DNA of 64,000 bases from Pseudomonas pharyngis (GTDB lineage Bacteria; Pseudomonadota; Gammaproteobacteria; Pseudomonadales; Pseudomonadaceae), in contig NZ_BQID01000001.1 in NCBI RefSeq assembly GCF_021602345.1, positions 248,001-312,000 of the forward strand, in the 5' to 3' direction. The translations under genes and the position numbers were made by a program. Below the pieces are notes generated by a model. It did no database searches. It saw only the letters and a program-made list of their open reading frames with translations, and was not told where the DNA came from. Positions 19,041-28,470 of this stretch are shown in pieces; position 1 is the stretch's first letter; every line of letters begins with the position of its first letter.

Positions 19041-19384
19041 GGAGGACGGCTATCTCACGGTAGCGACGCGCCACAGGGGCGCCCCGGCAAATAATATTCG
19101 ATGCAGAACAGACTGTGTTTCACCCAGCTTGTTCACGCGCAACATTTTGTCGAGGCGCAAGCGGCACCTCAAAAGATTGATCAACACGAAGGACTGATAG
19201 GCCATCGTCGGGGAAAAAGCAGAGTTTAGCGGACAAAATTGAGATTAAATCCGCAAATAGCATCATCTGCCTGCCAATCAAAGGCCTTATAGGCGTGGCC
19301 CCCGGTAAAACGGATCAGTATCCTAGCACCCTCTCGCCCGCCGACGCTAAGACCAAGCGGGCAGCCCAACAGGTTTAAAAACGA
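19041..19384. other. Divergent intergenic region, ftsY / M16 peptidase
   Basis: 344 bases that must carry promoters for both directions. The sequence is somewhat AT-richer than the genes. A TATCCT at 19319-19324 could be a -10 for the peptidase gene but lacks a convincing -35. I see no ORF with coding character, no RNA gene and no strong hairpin. Confidence 0.5.
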
Positions 19385-20740
19385 ATGAATGCTCTAGCCC
19401 GCCGCGCCGCAGGCCTGCTGCTCAGCACAGTCTGCCTGCCCCTTTCGGCCCTGGCGGCCGATCCGCAACCGACCCATGAATTAACTCTCGACAACGGTTT
19501 GAAGGTCGTCGTGCGCGAAGACCATCGCGCGCCGGTGGTGGTGTCGCAGGTCTGGTACAAGGTCGGTTCCAGCTACGAAACCCCGGGCCAGACCGGTCTG
19601 TCCCACGCCCTCGAGCACATGATGTTCAAGGGCAGCGAGAAAGTCGGCCCCGGGGAAGCCTCGCTGATCCTGCGCGACCTCGGCGCCGAAGAGAACGCCT
19701 TCACCAGCGACGACTTCACCGCTTATTACCAGGTCCTGGCCCGCGACCGTCTGGGCGTGGCCTTCGAACTGGAAGCCGACCGCATGGCCAACCTGCGCCT
19801 GCCGGCCGACGAGTTCGCCAAGGAAATCGAAGTCATCAAGGAAGAGCGCCGCCTGCGCACCGACGACAAGCCGATGGCCAAGGCCTTCGAGCGTTACAAG
19901 GCCATGGCCTACCCGGCCAGCGGTTATCACACGCCGACCATCGGCTGGATGGCTGACCTTGAGCGAATGAAGGTCGAAGAGCTGCGTCACTGGTATCAGT
20001 CCTGGTACGTGCCGAACAACGCCACGCTGGTGGTGGTCGGCGACGTGACCCCGGACGAGGTGAAGACCCTTGCTCAGCGCTACTTCGGGCCGATCCCGAA
20101 GCGTGACGTGCCGCCGGCGAAAAAACCGCTGGAACTGGCCGAGCCCGGTGAACGCCAGATCACCCTGCACGTGCAGACCCAACTGCCGAGCCTGATGCTC
20201 GGTTTCAACGTCCCGAGCATCGCCACTGCCGAAGACAAACGTTCGGTCAACGCCTTGCGACTGATTTCGGCGTTGCTGGACGGCGGCTACAGCGGCCGCA
20301 TCCCGACTCAACTGGAGCGCGGTGAAGAGCTGGTGTCCGGCGGTTCGTCGAGCTACGACGCCTACACTCGCGGTGACAGCCTGTTCACCCTGTCGGCCAC
20401 GCCGAACACCCAGAAGAAAAAAACCATGGCCCAGGCTGAAGCCGGTCTGTGGAAACTGCTGGAACAGCTGAAAACCACCGCACCGTCCGCCGAAGAACTG
20501 GAGCGCGTACGCGCGCAGGTCATCGCCGGCCTGGTCTTCGAGCGCGATTCGATCACCAGCCAGGCCACCGCCATCGGCCAGCTGGAGACCGTCGGTCTGT
20601 CGTGGAAGCTGATGGACACCGAACTGGCCGATCTGGAAAGCGTCACCCCGCAAGACATCCAGAACGCCGCCAAGCTGTATTTCACCCGCGAACGTCTCAG
20701 CGTCGCCCACGTCCTGCCACTGGAGACGACTCATGAGTGA
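19385..20740 (+). CDS. M16 family zinc metallopeptidase (catalytic subunit)
   Basis: A 451-residue exported protease with a signal peptide to about residue 25 (ALAAD). The inverted zinc motif HxxEH is present as H74-A-L-E77-H78 in GLSHALEHMMFKG. The distal acidic segment GAEENAFTSDDFTAYY follows at the usual spacing. It is probably periplasmic and degrades or processes peptides; the substrate is unknown. Its stop region overlaps the next M16 gene by eight bases, so the two are likely subunits of one heterodimer. Confidence 0.92.
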   Translation: MNALARRAAGLLLSTVCLPLSALAADPQPTHELTLDNGLKVVVREDHRAPVVVSQVWYKVGSSYETPGQTGLSHALEHMMFKGSEKVGPGEASLILRDLGAEENAFTSDDFTAYYQVLARDRLGVAFELEADRMANLRLPADEFAKEIEVIKEERRLRTDDKPMAKAFERYKAMAYPASGYHTPTIGWMADLERMKVEELRHWYQSWYVPNNATLVVVGDVTPDEVKTLAQRYFGPIPKRDVPPAKKPLELAEPGERQITLHVQTQLPSLMLGFNVPSIATAEDKRSVNALRLISALLDGGYSGRIPTQLERGEELVSGGSSSYDAYTRGDSLFTLSATPNTQKKKTMAQAEAGLWKLLEQLKTTAPSAEELERVRAQVIAGLVFERDSITSQATAIGQLETVGLSWKLMDTELADLESVTPQDIQNAAKLYFTRERLSVAHVLPLETTHE

Positions 20741-22220
20741 GCGCAAAACCCCACGCCTGCTGCTCGGCCTGATCGCCGTGGCCATCATCGGCTCCGCTGC
20801 GTTCTACCTGGTTCCAAGCGACAACACCAAGGCCAGCGAAGCGCTGGATAACGCCAAGTCCAGCCAGAAACTGCAATCGCTGGCCGAACTCGACGGCAAG
20901 GCCCCGGCCAGCCGCAAGCTCGACGTGCAGACCTGGAACACCGCCGAAGGCGCCAAGGTGCTGTTCGTCGAGGCTCGCGAACTGCCGATGTTCGACATGC
21001 GCCTGATCTTTTCCGCCGGCAGCAGCCAGGACGGCAACGCGCCGGGCCTGGCCCTGCTGACCAACGCCATGCTCAACGAAGGCGTGGCGGGCAAGGATGT
21101 CGGCGCCATCGCTCAGGGTTTCGAAGGGCTGGGCGCGGATTTCGGCAACGGCGCCTACAAGGACATGGCCATCGCGTCGCTGCGCAGCCTGAGTGCCGCC
21201 GACAAGCGCGAGCCGGCGCTGAAGCTGTTCTCGGAAGTGGTGGGCAAACCGACCTTCCCGGCCGACTCCTTCGCGCGCATCAAGAACCAGATGCTCGCCG
21301 GTTTCGAGTACCAGAAACAGAACCCCGGCAAACTCGCCAGCCTGGAGCTGATGAAGCGCCTGTACGGCGATCACCCGTACGCCCACGCCAGCGACGGCAA
21401 TGCGCAAAGCGTGCCGAAGATCACGCTGGCGCAACTGCGTGAGTTCCACGCCAAGGCCTATGCAGCCGGCAACGTGGTGATCGCGCTGGTGGGCGATCTG
21501 TCCCGCAGCGAAGCCGAGGCGATTGCCAATCAGGTGTCCGCTGCGCTGCCAAAAGGCCCGGCGCTGGCGAAGGTCGAGCAACCGACCGAGCCGAAACCCG
21601 GCATCGGCCACATCGAGTTTCCGTCGAAGCAGACCAACCTGATGATCGCGCAACTGGGCATCGACCGTGATGACCCGGACTACGCCGCGCTGTCGATGGG
21701 CAACCAGATCCTCGGTGGCGGTGGCTTCGGCACTCGCTTGATGAGCGAAGTGCGCGAGAAGCGCGGCCTGACCTACGGCGTGTATTCGGCCTTCAGCCCG
21801 ATGCAGGCGCGCGGCCCGTTCATGATCAACCTGCAGACCCGCGCGGAAATGAGCGAAGGCACCCTGAAACTGGTGCAGGACGTGCTCGCCGACTACCTCA
21901 AGACCGGCCCGACCCAGAAAGAACTCGACGACGCCAAGCGCGAACTGGCCGGCAGCTTCCCGCTGTCCACCGCGAGCAACGCCGATATCGTCGGTCAGCT
22001 CGGTGCCATGGGTTTCTACAACCTGCCGCTGAATTATCTGGACGACTTCATGCGTCAGTCCCAGAGCCTGACGGTCGAGCAGGTTCGCGACGTCCTGAAC
22101 AAACACTTGAGCACGGATAAACTGGTCATCGTCAGCGCTGGCCCGACCGTGCCGCAAAAGCCGTTACCGGCCCCATCTGATAAACCTGCCGAGCAGCCGC
22201 TCGGGGTTCCGGAGCATTAA
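20733..22220 (+). CDS. M16 family protein lacking the zinc motif (partner subunit)
   Basis: A 495-residue homologue of the preceding peptidase. It has an N-terminal membrane anchor or signal (about residues 9-27) instead of a clean cleavable signal. The position of HxxEH is occupied by ALLTNAMLNEG, so no zinc is bound. The C-terminal half keeps the R-Y pair segment (VREKRGLTYGVYSAF) seen in non-catalytic M16 subunits. The tail is proline-rich. It overlaps both neighbours, supporting a stoichiometric partner role. Confidence 0.9.
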   Translation: MSERKTPRLLLGLIAVAIIGSAAFYLVPSDNTKASEALDNAKSSQKLQSLAELDGKAPASRKLDVQTWNTAEGAKVLFVEARELPMFDMRLIFSAGSSQDGNAPGLALLTNAMLNEGVAGKDVGAIAQGFEGLGADFGNGAYKDMAIASLRSLSAADKREPALKLFSEVVGKPTFPADSFARIKNQMLAGFEYQKQNPGKLASLELMKRLYGDHPYAHASDGNAQSVPKITLAQLREFHAKAYAAGNVVIALVGDLSRSEAEAIANQVSAALPKGPALAKVEQPTEPKPGIGHIEFPSKQTNLMIAQLGIDRDDPDYAALSMGNQILGGGGFGTRLMSEVREKRGLTYGVYSAFSPMQARGPFMINLQTRAEMSEGTLKLVQDVLADYLKTGPTQKELDDAKRELAGSFPLSTASNADIVGQLGAMGFYNLPLNYLDDFMRQSQSLTVEQVRDVLNKHLSTDKLVIVSAGPTVPQKPLPAPSDKPAEQPLGVPEH

Positions 22221-22828
22221 TGGCCAGTCCAAAGAAACCTGTACAAAAACTGCACAACGGTGTGAACCAGTTGCGCATCATCGGCGGCGAATGGCGCAGC
22301 CGAAAGCTGAGCTTTCCTGATGCGCCGGGTCTGCGTCCGACCCCGGACCGGGTGCGTGAAACCCTGTTCAACTGGCTCGCGCCCTACGTTGCCGGGGCGA
22401 AGGTGCTCGACCCGTTTGCCGGCAGCGGCGCGCTATTTCTCGAAGCACTGTCCCGTGGCGCGGCCCTGGGTCAGGCGCTGGATGCCAGCCATGTCGCGGT
22501 GTCCAGCCTGAAAGAACACCTCGGCACGTTGCGCTGCACCAACGGTCACGTGCAGACCGCCGATGCGCTGCGCTACCTGGAAACCCAGACTGCGACCGCG
22601 TTCGACCTGGTGTTCCTCGACCCGCCGTTCAATCAGAACCTGCTGCCCGCCGTGTGCACGCTGCTCGAAGAGCGCCAATGGCTGGCCGACGATGCGTGGA
22701 TCTACACTGAAAGCGAAACCGCGCCATCGACCCTCGGCCTGCCGGGCAACTGGCGCCTGCACCGCGAGCAAAAATCCGGGCGGGTGTACTACGCGTTGTG
22801 GCAACGTATGGCAGTGATCGCCGGTTAA
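22220..22828 (+). CDS. rsmD: 16S rRNA (guanine966-N2)-methyltransferase
   Basis: Modifies G966 of 16S rRNA with SAM. The 202-residue protein has the N-terminal LRIIGGEWRSRKL, PDRVRETLFNWL, the SAM loop VLDPFAGSGALFLEALSRGA and the catalytic DPPF motif in LVFLDPPFNQN. The ATG shares its A with the TAA stop of the previous gene. Confidence 0.95.
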   Translation: MASPKKPVQKLHNGVNQLRIIGGEWRSRKLSFPDAPGLRPTPDRVRETLFNWLAPYVAGAKVLDPFAGSGALFLEALSRGAALGQALDASHVAVSSLKEHLGTLRCTNGHVQTADALRYLETQTATAFDLVFLDPPFNQNLLPAVCTLLEERQWLADDAWIYTESETAPSTLGLPGNWRLHREQKSGRVYYALWQRMAVIAG

Positions 22829-22891
22829 CCGACCGGCTTGAAAAAGCGGCGAGTCTCAGCCGAGGCTCGCTGCGCTGCATCGAGAGCAATC

Positions 22892-23887
22892 GTGTCCCCT
22901 TCGTCAAAACCGTTCATCCCCGCCTTCGGCCTCGGCAATCCACACCTGCAAACCTTGTGGGGGCCGCTATGGCGTAAAACCGTGCACCTTGATCGCCAGC
23001 GCGAACGGCTGTGGCTGGACGACGGCGATTTCCTCGACCTCGACTGGTATGGCCCGCACAGCGCTGAAGCGCCACTGGTACTGGTGCTGCACGGGCTGAC
23101 CGGTTCTTCCAACTCCCCCTACGTCGCCGGAATCCAGGCAGCGCTCGCCGCGCAAGGCTGGGCCAGTGTCGCGCTGAACTGGCGCGGCTGCTCCGGCGAG
23201 CCGAACCTGCTGCCGCGCAGCTACCACTCCGGGGCCAGCGAAGACCTCGCCGAAACCATTCGCCACCTGAAGGCCAAGCGGCCATTGGCGCCGTTGTATG
23301 CGGTCGGCTATTCCCTCGGCGGCAATGTGCTGCTCAAGCATCTGGGGGAAACCGGCAGCGCCAGCGGCGTGCTCGGTGCGGTGGCGGTGTCGGTGCCGTT
23401 TCGCCTCGATCAGTGTGCCGACCGCATTGGTCAGGGCTTCTCGAAGGTCTATCAGGCGCACTTCATGCGCGAGATGGTGGCCTACATCAAGAACAAGCAG
23501 CGTCAGTTCCAGCATGACGGGCGCGAAGATGGTCTCGCCGCACTGGCCGCCCTCGGTTCGCTGGAAAACATGCGCACCTTCTGGGATTTCGATGGCCGGG
23601 TGACCGCGCCACTGCACGGTTTTGCCGATGCCGAGGATTACTATCGCCGGGCATCCAGCCGCTATTTTCTCGGCGAGATCCGCACGCCGACCCTGATCAT
23701 TCAGGCAGCGGACGACCCGTTCGTGTTTCCCCACAGCCTGCCTTCGGCCAATGAGTTGTCGGCCACGACGCAGTTCGAATTGCAGAGCAAGGGCGGGCAC
23801 GTCGGCTTCGTCGACGGCACGCTCCGCCAGCCGGGTTATTACCTGGAACGACGTATTCCGCAGTGGCTGGCCGACGCGGGGCGATGA
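22892..23887 (+). CDS. YheT-like alpha/beta hydrolase
   Basis: A 331-residue hydrolase of the COG0429 group. Features are the oxyanion region LVLHGLTGSSNSPYV, the nucleophile elbow GYSLGGNVLLKHLGE and a late acid/histidine pair in IQAADDPFVFP and KGGHVGFVDG. The substrate is unknown; relatives act on esters. I chose GTG at 22892 because a GAGAG site precedes it and PFIPAFGLGNPHLQTLWG is the usual N-terminus. The frame is open further upstream to a TTG at 22838. Confidence 0.85.
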   Translation: MSPSSKPFIPAFGLGNPHLQTLWGPLWRKTVHLDRQRERLWLDDGDFLDLDWYGPHSAEAPLVLVLHGLTGSSNSPYVAGIQAALAAQGWASVALNWRGCSGEPNLLPRSYHSGASEDLAETIRHLKAKRPLAPLYAVGYSLGGNVLLKHLGETGSASGVLGAVAVSVPFRLDQCADRIGQGFSKVYQAHFMREMVAYIKNKQRQFQHDGREDGLAALAALGSLENMRTFWDFDGRVTAPLHGFADAEDYYRRASSRYFLGEIRTPTLIIQAADDPFVFPHSLPSANELSATTQFELQSKGGHVGFVDGTLRQPGYYLERRIPQWLADAGR

Positions 23888-23891
23888 GGTC

Positions 23892-24722
23892 ATGAGCGAT
23901 CAGGGCGAGTCGATCCGCTTCTGGCAAGCCGCGCCCCTGGCCGGGGTCGAGCTGTTGACCGCGCGCTACATCGAGCATCGTTTCGCCCCGCACGTCCACG
24001 ACGGTTATGTGATCGGCATGATCATGGCCGGCGCCCAGCGCTACCGTTATCGCGGCGCCGAACACCTGGCGGGCAGCGGCACGCTGGTGCTGATCAATCC
24101 GGACGAAGTGCATAACGGCCACAAGGGCACCGAGGACGGCTGGCTGTACCGGGCGTTTTATCCCGACACCGGGCAGATCGTCGCGCTGCTGAATGAACTG
24201 GAACTGCCGACCGCACCGATGCCGGCCTTCGGGGCGACGCTGTATCGCGATCCGGACCTGGTCAACGGTTTCTGTCAGTTGCACCGCTTGCTCGAAAGCC
24301 CCGCCACCGCGTTGCAACAGCAAACCGTGTGGCGGGAAATGATGATGTTGCTGTTGCAGCGTCACGCGGCGGTGCAGATCAGCGGCAACCCCGGCAAGGA
24401 GCACCGCGCAGTGGCGATGGCCAAGGAGTTGCTGCACGCGCAACTGGCGGCGCCACCCTCGCTGGAAGAACTGGCGGCGGCCGTGAACCTCTCGCCCTTC
24501 CACTTCGCCCGGGTGTTCCGCCGCGCCACCGGCATGCCGCCGCACAGCTGGCTCATGCAGCAGCGAATCGCCTGCGCGCGGGGTTTGTTGCAGAGCGGCT
24601 GCCTGCCGGTGGAGGTCGCCACGCAGCTGGGATTTGCCGACCAGAGCCATCTGAGCCGCCAGTTCAAACAGGTATACGGCGTGGGGCCGGCGGCCTATCG
24701 CAGTGCGCGGCTGGATCGCTGA
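23892..24722 (+). CDS. AraC family transcriptional regulator
   Basis: A 276-residue regulator with a cupin-type AraC sensor domain (residues 1-150, with HRFAPHVHDGYVIGMI and GTLVLINPDEVHNG) and a C-terminal double helix-turn-helix (about 175-270, VNLSPFHFARVFRRATGMPPHSW and LGFADQSHLSRQFKQVYGVGPAAYR). The ATG at 23892 follows a GAGGT site five bases after the previous stop. The ligand and targets cannot be told from the sequence. It converges with the sulfurtransferase gene. Confidence 0.92.
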   Translation: MSDQGESIRFWQAAPLAGVELLTARYIEHRFAPHVHDGYVIGMIMAGAQRYRYRGAEHLAGSGTLVLINPDEVHNGHKGTEDGWLYRAFYPDTGQIVALLNELELPTAPMPAFGATLYRDPDLVNGFCQLHRLLESPATALQQQTVWREMMMLLLQRHAAVQISGNPGKEHRAVAMAKELLHAQLAAPPSLEELAAAVNLSPFHFARVFRRATGMPPHSWLMQQRIACARGLLQSGCLPVEVATQLGFADQSHLSRQFKQVYGVGPAAYRSARLDR

Positions 24723-24726
24723 GCGT

Positions 24727-25581
24727 TTACTCGCCGGTGGCGATACCGCGCGAAGGCTCGTTGATCCACTCGCTCCACGATCCGGCATACAGCGAACCCA
24801 ATGGATAACCCGCCAGACACAGGGCAAACAGGTTGTGACACGCCGTCACCCCGGAGCCGCAGTAAGCCACCAGATCGTTCGGCGAGCGCCCGCCGAGTTT
24901 CGCGGCGAAACGCTGCTTGAGCTGATCGGCCGGCAGGAAACGCCCGTCGCTGCCCAGGTTGTCGGTAAACGCCGCGCATTGCGCGCCGGGAATGTGCCCG
25001 GCGATCGGGTCGATCGGCTCCACTTCGCCCTTGAAGCGCGGCAAGGCGCGGGCATCGAGCAGGGTCAGGGCCGGCTGGCCGAGGCGTTGCTGCAATTGCT
25101 CGGCGCTGAGCAGCAGGCGCATGTCCGGCTTGCCGCTGAAGTTGCCCCGGGCCGCTGACGGTGGATCGAGACTCAACGGCAGCCCCGTCGCATGCCAGGC
25201 CTTGAGCCCGCCATCGAGAATGAACACGCCGTCGCGCTTGCCCAGCCACGCCAGCAACCACCAGGCCCGCGCCGCATAGGCGCCCGGGCCGTCGTCATAC
25301 AGAACCACGTCGCTGTCGTTATTGATGCCGAACGCTTGCAGGCGTTCGATCAGCGCCGCCGGCTCCGGCAGCGGATGGCGACCGGTCACGCCCTTGATCA
25401 CCGGGCCGCTGAGGTCGCGTTCAAGATCGGCGAAATGTGCCCCGGCAATGTGCCCCTCGGCGTAGCTGCGCTGGCCGTAATCCGGGTCTTCGAGGGCAAA
25501 ACGGCAATCGAGAATCACCAGCCCCGGTTGCGCCTTGCGGGCATCCAGTGCGGTCGGGCTGATCAGTTGCGCAATCGGCAT
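24727..25581 (-). CDS. sseA: 3-mercaptopyruvate/thiosulfate sulfurtransferase
   Basis: A tandem rhodanese protein of 284 residues. The first domain is inactive (about 8-135); the second has the active cysteine C241 in the loop CGSGVTA. That loop sequence favours mercaptopyruvate over thiosulfate, though substrate preference is not certain. The start at 25581 gives the family-typical MPIAQLISP; the open frame upstream overlaps the TetR gene and is not used. It lies just after the TetR gene on the same strand. Confidence 0.9.
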   Translation of the reverse strand: MPIAQLISPTALDARKAQPGLVILDCRFALEDPDYGQRSYAEGHIAGAHFADLERDLSGPVIKGVTGRHPLPEPAALIERLQAFGINNDSDVVLYDDGPGAYAARAWWLLAWLGKRDGVFILDGGLKAWHATGLPLSLDPPSAARGNFSGKPDMRLLLSAEQLQQRLGQPALTLLDARALPRFKGEVEPIDPIAGHIPGAQCAAFTDNLGSDGRFLPADQLKQRFAAKLGGRSPNDLVAYCGSGVTACHNLFALCLAGYPLGSLYAGSWSEWINEPSRGIATGE

Positions 25582-25609
25582 AGCGAACGACTCCAGTGAG
25601 GAAATGGGC

Positions 25610-26281
25610 TTACGGTCTCTCTTCGAGGGCCTGGGCCAGCGGCACGTAGAACTCTTCGAACAAGGCGTTGACCTCATCGCGGGCCTGCTCGGTGACGAAC
25701 CCTGCTTCCAGCACCAGCACCTGATACACGCCACGTTTGATGGCCTGTTCGCTGAGGTAGTTGGAATTCTCCCGGGTCGTGCACAGGAAGCGCACCCATG
25801 AGGTGAGGATGATCCACGCGTTGAGAGTCAAGGATTCGATCTGCACCCGATCCATTTTCAGGATGCCGGCGGCAACGAACCCTTCATAGATCGCCGCGCC
25901 CTGGATCACGCAGCGCTGGGAGAAGCGCCGGTAGCGCCCGGCCAGCTCAGGATCGCTGTCGAGCAGATGCTCGAGATCGCGGTGCAGGAAACGGTAGCGC
26001 CACATCGCCGACAGCAGCTCCTTGAGATAGAAGCGCTTATCTTCGACCGTCGCGGCACGGCCCTGAGGCGGACGCAGGAAGCTGTCCACCAGGCTTTCGT
26101 ACTCACTGAACAGCACGGCGATGATCGCCTGCTTGTTGGGGAAGTGGTAGTACAGATTGCCCGGAGATATCTCCATGTGGGCGGCGATGTGATTGGTGCT
26201 GATGCTGCGCTCGCCCTGCTGATTGAACAGCTCGAGGCTGTTCTGCACGATGCGCTCGCTGGTTTTGATCCGTGGGGCCAT
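25610..26281 (-). CDS. TetR family regulator
   Basis: A 223-residue repressor with an N-terminal helix-turn-helix (residues 8-52, SISTNHIAAHMEISPGNLYYHF) and a helical ligand domain. It is divergent from the aldehyde dehydrogenase operon. An imperfect palindrome overlapping that operon's promoter (26368-26397) is a good candidate operator, so it likely represses the oxidation genes. A fatty aldehyde or alcohol ligand would be a guess. Confidence 0.9.
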   Translation of the reverse strand: MAPRIKTSERIVQNSLELFNQQGERSISTNHIAAHMEISPGNLYYHFPNKQAIIAVLFSEYESLVDSFLRPPQGRAATVEDKRFYLKELLSAMWRYRFLHRDLEHLLDSDPELAGRYRRFSQRCVIQGAAIYEGFVAAGILKMDRVQIESLTLNAWIILTSWVRFLCTTRENSNYLSEQAIKRGVYQVLVLEAGFVTEQARDEVNALFEEFYVPLAQALEERP

Positions 26282-26367
26282 GGCTTGAGCTTTAATTCAG
26301 AGTGCGTTGGGGGGCATCTTACGGCCTAACCGGAACGGGATAAAACCAGGATGCGCAAGGAAGCCAT

Positions 26368-26397
26368 TTGACTTTCTAGAGCATAGACTCTAAAAAG
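26368..26397 (+). promoter_or_regulatory. Promoter with overlapping palindrome (candidate TetR operator)
   Basis: TTGACT (26368-26373) and TAAAAA (26391-26396) are 17 bases apart. Overlapping them, CTTTCTAGAG (26372-26381) and CTCTAAAAAG (26388-26397) form an inverted repeat with one mismatch and a 6-base centre. The position between divergent tetR and the dehydrogenase gene fits repression. Confidence 0.6.
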
Positions 26398-26427
26398 CTC
26401 CTCACAACAACAACTTCGGAGCCGCCG

Positions 26428-27858
26428 ATGACTGCCGATATTGCCTACCTGCAAACGCTGCAACAGCCGCTGGAAGAGCTCAACCGGCTGTTTGACGCGC
26501 AGCGTGCCGCCTACGCTGCCAACCCGATGCCGCCTGCGGCCCAGCGCCAGCAATGGCTCAAGGCCCTGCGCGATTTGCTGAGCAGTGAGCGGCAGGCCTT
26601 GATCGACGCCATCAGCTCCGACTTCAGCCACCGCAGCGCCGATGAAACCCTGCTCGCCGAGCTGATGCCGAGCCTGCACGGCATTCACTACGCCAGTCGG
26701 CACATCAGCCAGTGGATGAAACCTTCAAAACGCAAAGTCGGCGTTGCTTTCCAGCCCGCGTCGGCGAAAGTCGTGTACCAGCCGCTGGGCGTGGTGGGCG
26801 TCATCGTGCCGTGGAACTACCCGCTGTTCCTGGCCATCGGCCCGCTGACCGGCGCCCTTGCGGCCGGCAATCGGGTGATGCTCAAGCTCAGCGAATCGAC
26901 CCCTGCCACCGGCCTGCTGCTCAAGGAACTGCTGGCGCGGATCTTCCCCGAGGATCTGGTGTGCGTGGTGCTCGGCGAGGCCGATGTCGGCGTGGCGTTT
27001 TCGAAGATGCGCTTCGACCACCTGCTGTTCACCGGATCCACCAGCGTCGGCAAGCATGTGATGCGTGCAGCGGCAGAAAACCTGACGCCAGTGACGCTGG
27101 AACTGGGCGGCAAATCCCCGGCCATCGTCTCCCACGACGTGCCGCTCAAGGACGCCGCCGAGCGCATCGCTTTCGGCAAGACCCTCAACGCCGGCCAGAC
27201 CTGCGTGGCCCCGGACTACGTGCTGGTGCCGGAAGAGCGCATCGGCGGTTTCGTCGAAGCCTATCGCCAGGCCGTGCGCGGGTTTTATCCGACACTCGCC
27301 GACAACCCGGACTACACCGCCATCATCAACGAGCGCCAACTGGCGCGGCTCAACAGCTACCTCAGCGACGCCACCAGCAAGGGCGCGCTGCTGATTCCGC
27401 TGTTCGACCAAGGCCAGGGCCGACGTATGCCGCACAGCCTGCTGCTGAATGTCAGCGACGAGATGACGGTCATGCAGGACGAGATCTTCGGCCCGTTGCT
27501 GCCGATCGTGCCGTATCAGGATCTGGATCAGGCATTTGCTTACATCAATCAGCGGCCACGTCCTCTGGCTCTTTACTACTTCGGCTACGACAAGCGCGAA
27601 CAGAAACGCGTGCTCAGCGAAACCCATTCCGGTGGCGTCTGCCTCAACGACACGCTGCTGCATGTGGCGCAGGACGACATGCCGTTCGGCGGCATCGGCC
27701 CGTCGGGCATGGGCCATTACCACGGGCACGAAGGTTTCCTGACGTTCAGCAAGGCCAAAGGTGTGCTGGTCAAACAACGCTTCAACGCGGCGAGGCTGAT
27801 CTACCCGCCCTACGGCAAATCCATTCAGAAACTGATCCAGAAACTGTTCATTCGCTAA
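26428..27858 (+). CDS. Aldehyde dehydrogenase (coniferyl-aldehyde dehydrogenase type)
   Basis: A 476-residue NAD(P)-dependent dehydrogenase that oxidises aldehydes to acids. Key residues are N130 in VPWNYP, the FTGSTSVGKHVM cofactor loop, E225 in TLELGGKSP and C259 in NAGQTCVAPDY. Sequence style matches proteins annotated as coniferyl aldehyde dehydrogenase in Pseudomonas; fatty aldehydes are an equally likely substrate here. It is followed by a Tat lipoprotein and a GMC oxidoreductase that would supply the aldehyde. Confidence 0.92.
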   Translation: MTADIAYLQTLQQPLEELNRLFDAQRAAYAANPMPPAAQRQQWLKALRDLLSSERQALIDAISSDFSHRSADETLLAELMPSLHGIHYASRHISQWMKPSKRKVGVAFQPASAKVVYQPLGVVGVIVPWNYPLFLAIGPLTGALAAGNRVMLKLSESTPATGLLLKELLARIFPEDLVCVVLGEADVGVAFSKMRFDHLLFTGSTSVGKHVMRAAAENLTPVTLELGGKSPAIVSHDVPLKDAAERIAFGKTLNAGQTCVAPDYVLVPEERIGGFVEAYRQAVRGFYPTLADNPDYTAIINERQLARLNSYLSDATSKGALLIPLFDQGQGRRMPHSLLLNVSDEMTVMQDEIFGPLLPIVPYQDLDQAFAYINQRPRPLALYYFGYDKREQKRVLSETHSGGVCLNDTLLHVAQDDMPFGGIGPSGMGHYHGHEGFLTFSKAKGVLVKQRFNAARLIYPPYGKSIQKLIQKLFIR

Positions 27859-27882
27859 CGTCATCGCCGGGTAATAACAACA

Positions 27883-28428
27883 ATGCACCCAAGCCTGACC
27901 GAAACACCTGCCCTGTCGCGCCGCGGCCTGCTGAAATTCAGCCTGGGTGCCACGGCTTTCCTCGCCACCGCTGGCCTTGGTGCCAGCCTCAGCGGCTGTT
28001 CGTCGAGCGTTTCAGCCAACGGGTTCGCCACGCTGCGCAGCGCTGATCTGCTGTTTCTGCGTGCGTTGATTCCAGTGATGCTGGATGGCGCCGTTACTGT
28101 GGAAAAGATGCCCGCTGCTGTCGACGGAACGCTTAAGTCGCTGGACTACAGCCTCGATCACCTGTCGCCGGAAATGCTCAAGCTCACCCGGCAACTGTTC
28201 GACGTGCTGGGCATGGCCGTGACGCGCGGACCATTGACCGGGATCTGGGGCAGTTGGGAAAACGCCAGCCCCGAGGCGATCCGCCATTTCCTCGAACGCT
28301 GGGAAAACAGCTCGCTGAGCCTGCTGCGCATGGGCCACAGCTCATTGCTGCAAATGGTGATGATGGCCTGGTACACCCGCGCCGAATCCTGGGCCCATTG
28401 CGGTTACCCCGGCCCGCCCGCCGTTTGA
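27883..28428 (+). CDS. Twin-arginine-signal lipoprotein, partner of the GMC oxidoreductase
   Basis: A 181-residue protein with a Tat signal (S-R-R-G-L-L-K-F at 12-19) followed by a hydrophobic stretch and a lipobox LSGC with the modified cysteine at C39. The mature part resembles the small subunit 3 of gluconate 2-dehydrogenase-type complexes, which escorts a GMC subunit. It lies between the aldehyde dehydrogenase and the GMC gene, all on one strand with short gaps. Assignment to that family is moderate. Confidence 0.75.
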   Translation: MHPSLTETPALSRRGLLKFSLGATAFLATAGLGASLSGCSSSVSANGFATLRSADLLFLRALIPVMLDGAVTVEKMPAAVDGTLKSLDYSLDHLSPEMLKLTRQLFDVLGMAVTRGPLTGIWGSWENASPEAIRHFLERWENSSLSLLRMGHSSLLQMVMMAWYTRAESWAHCGYPGPPAV

Positions 28429-28470
28429 GCCTGGCGACCCACGCAAAACAATAATAAGAGAACCTGATCG

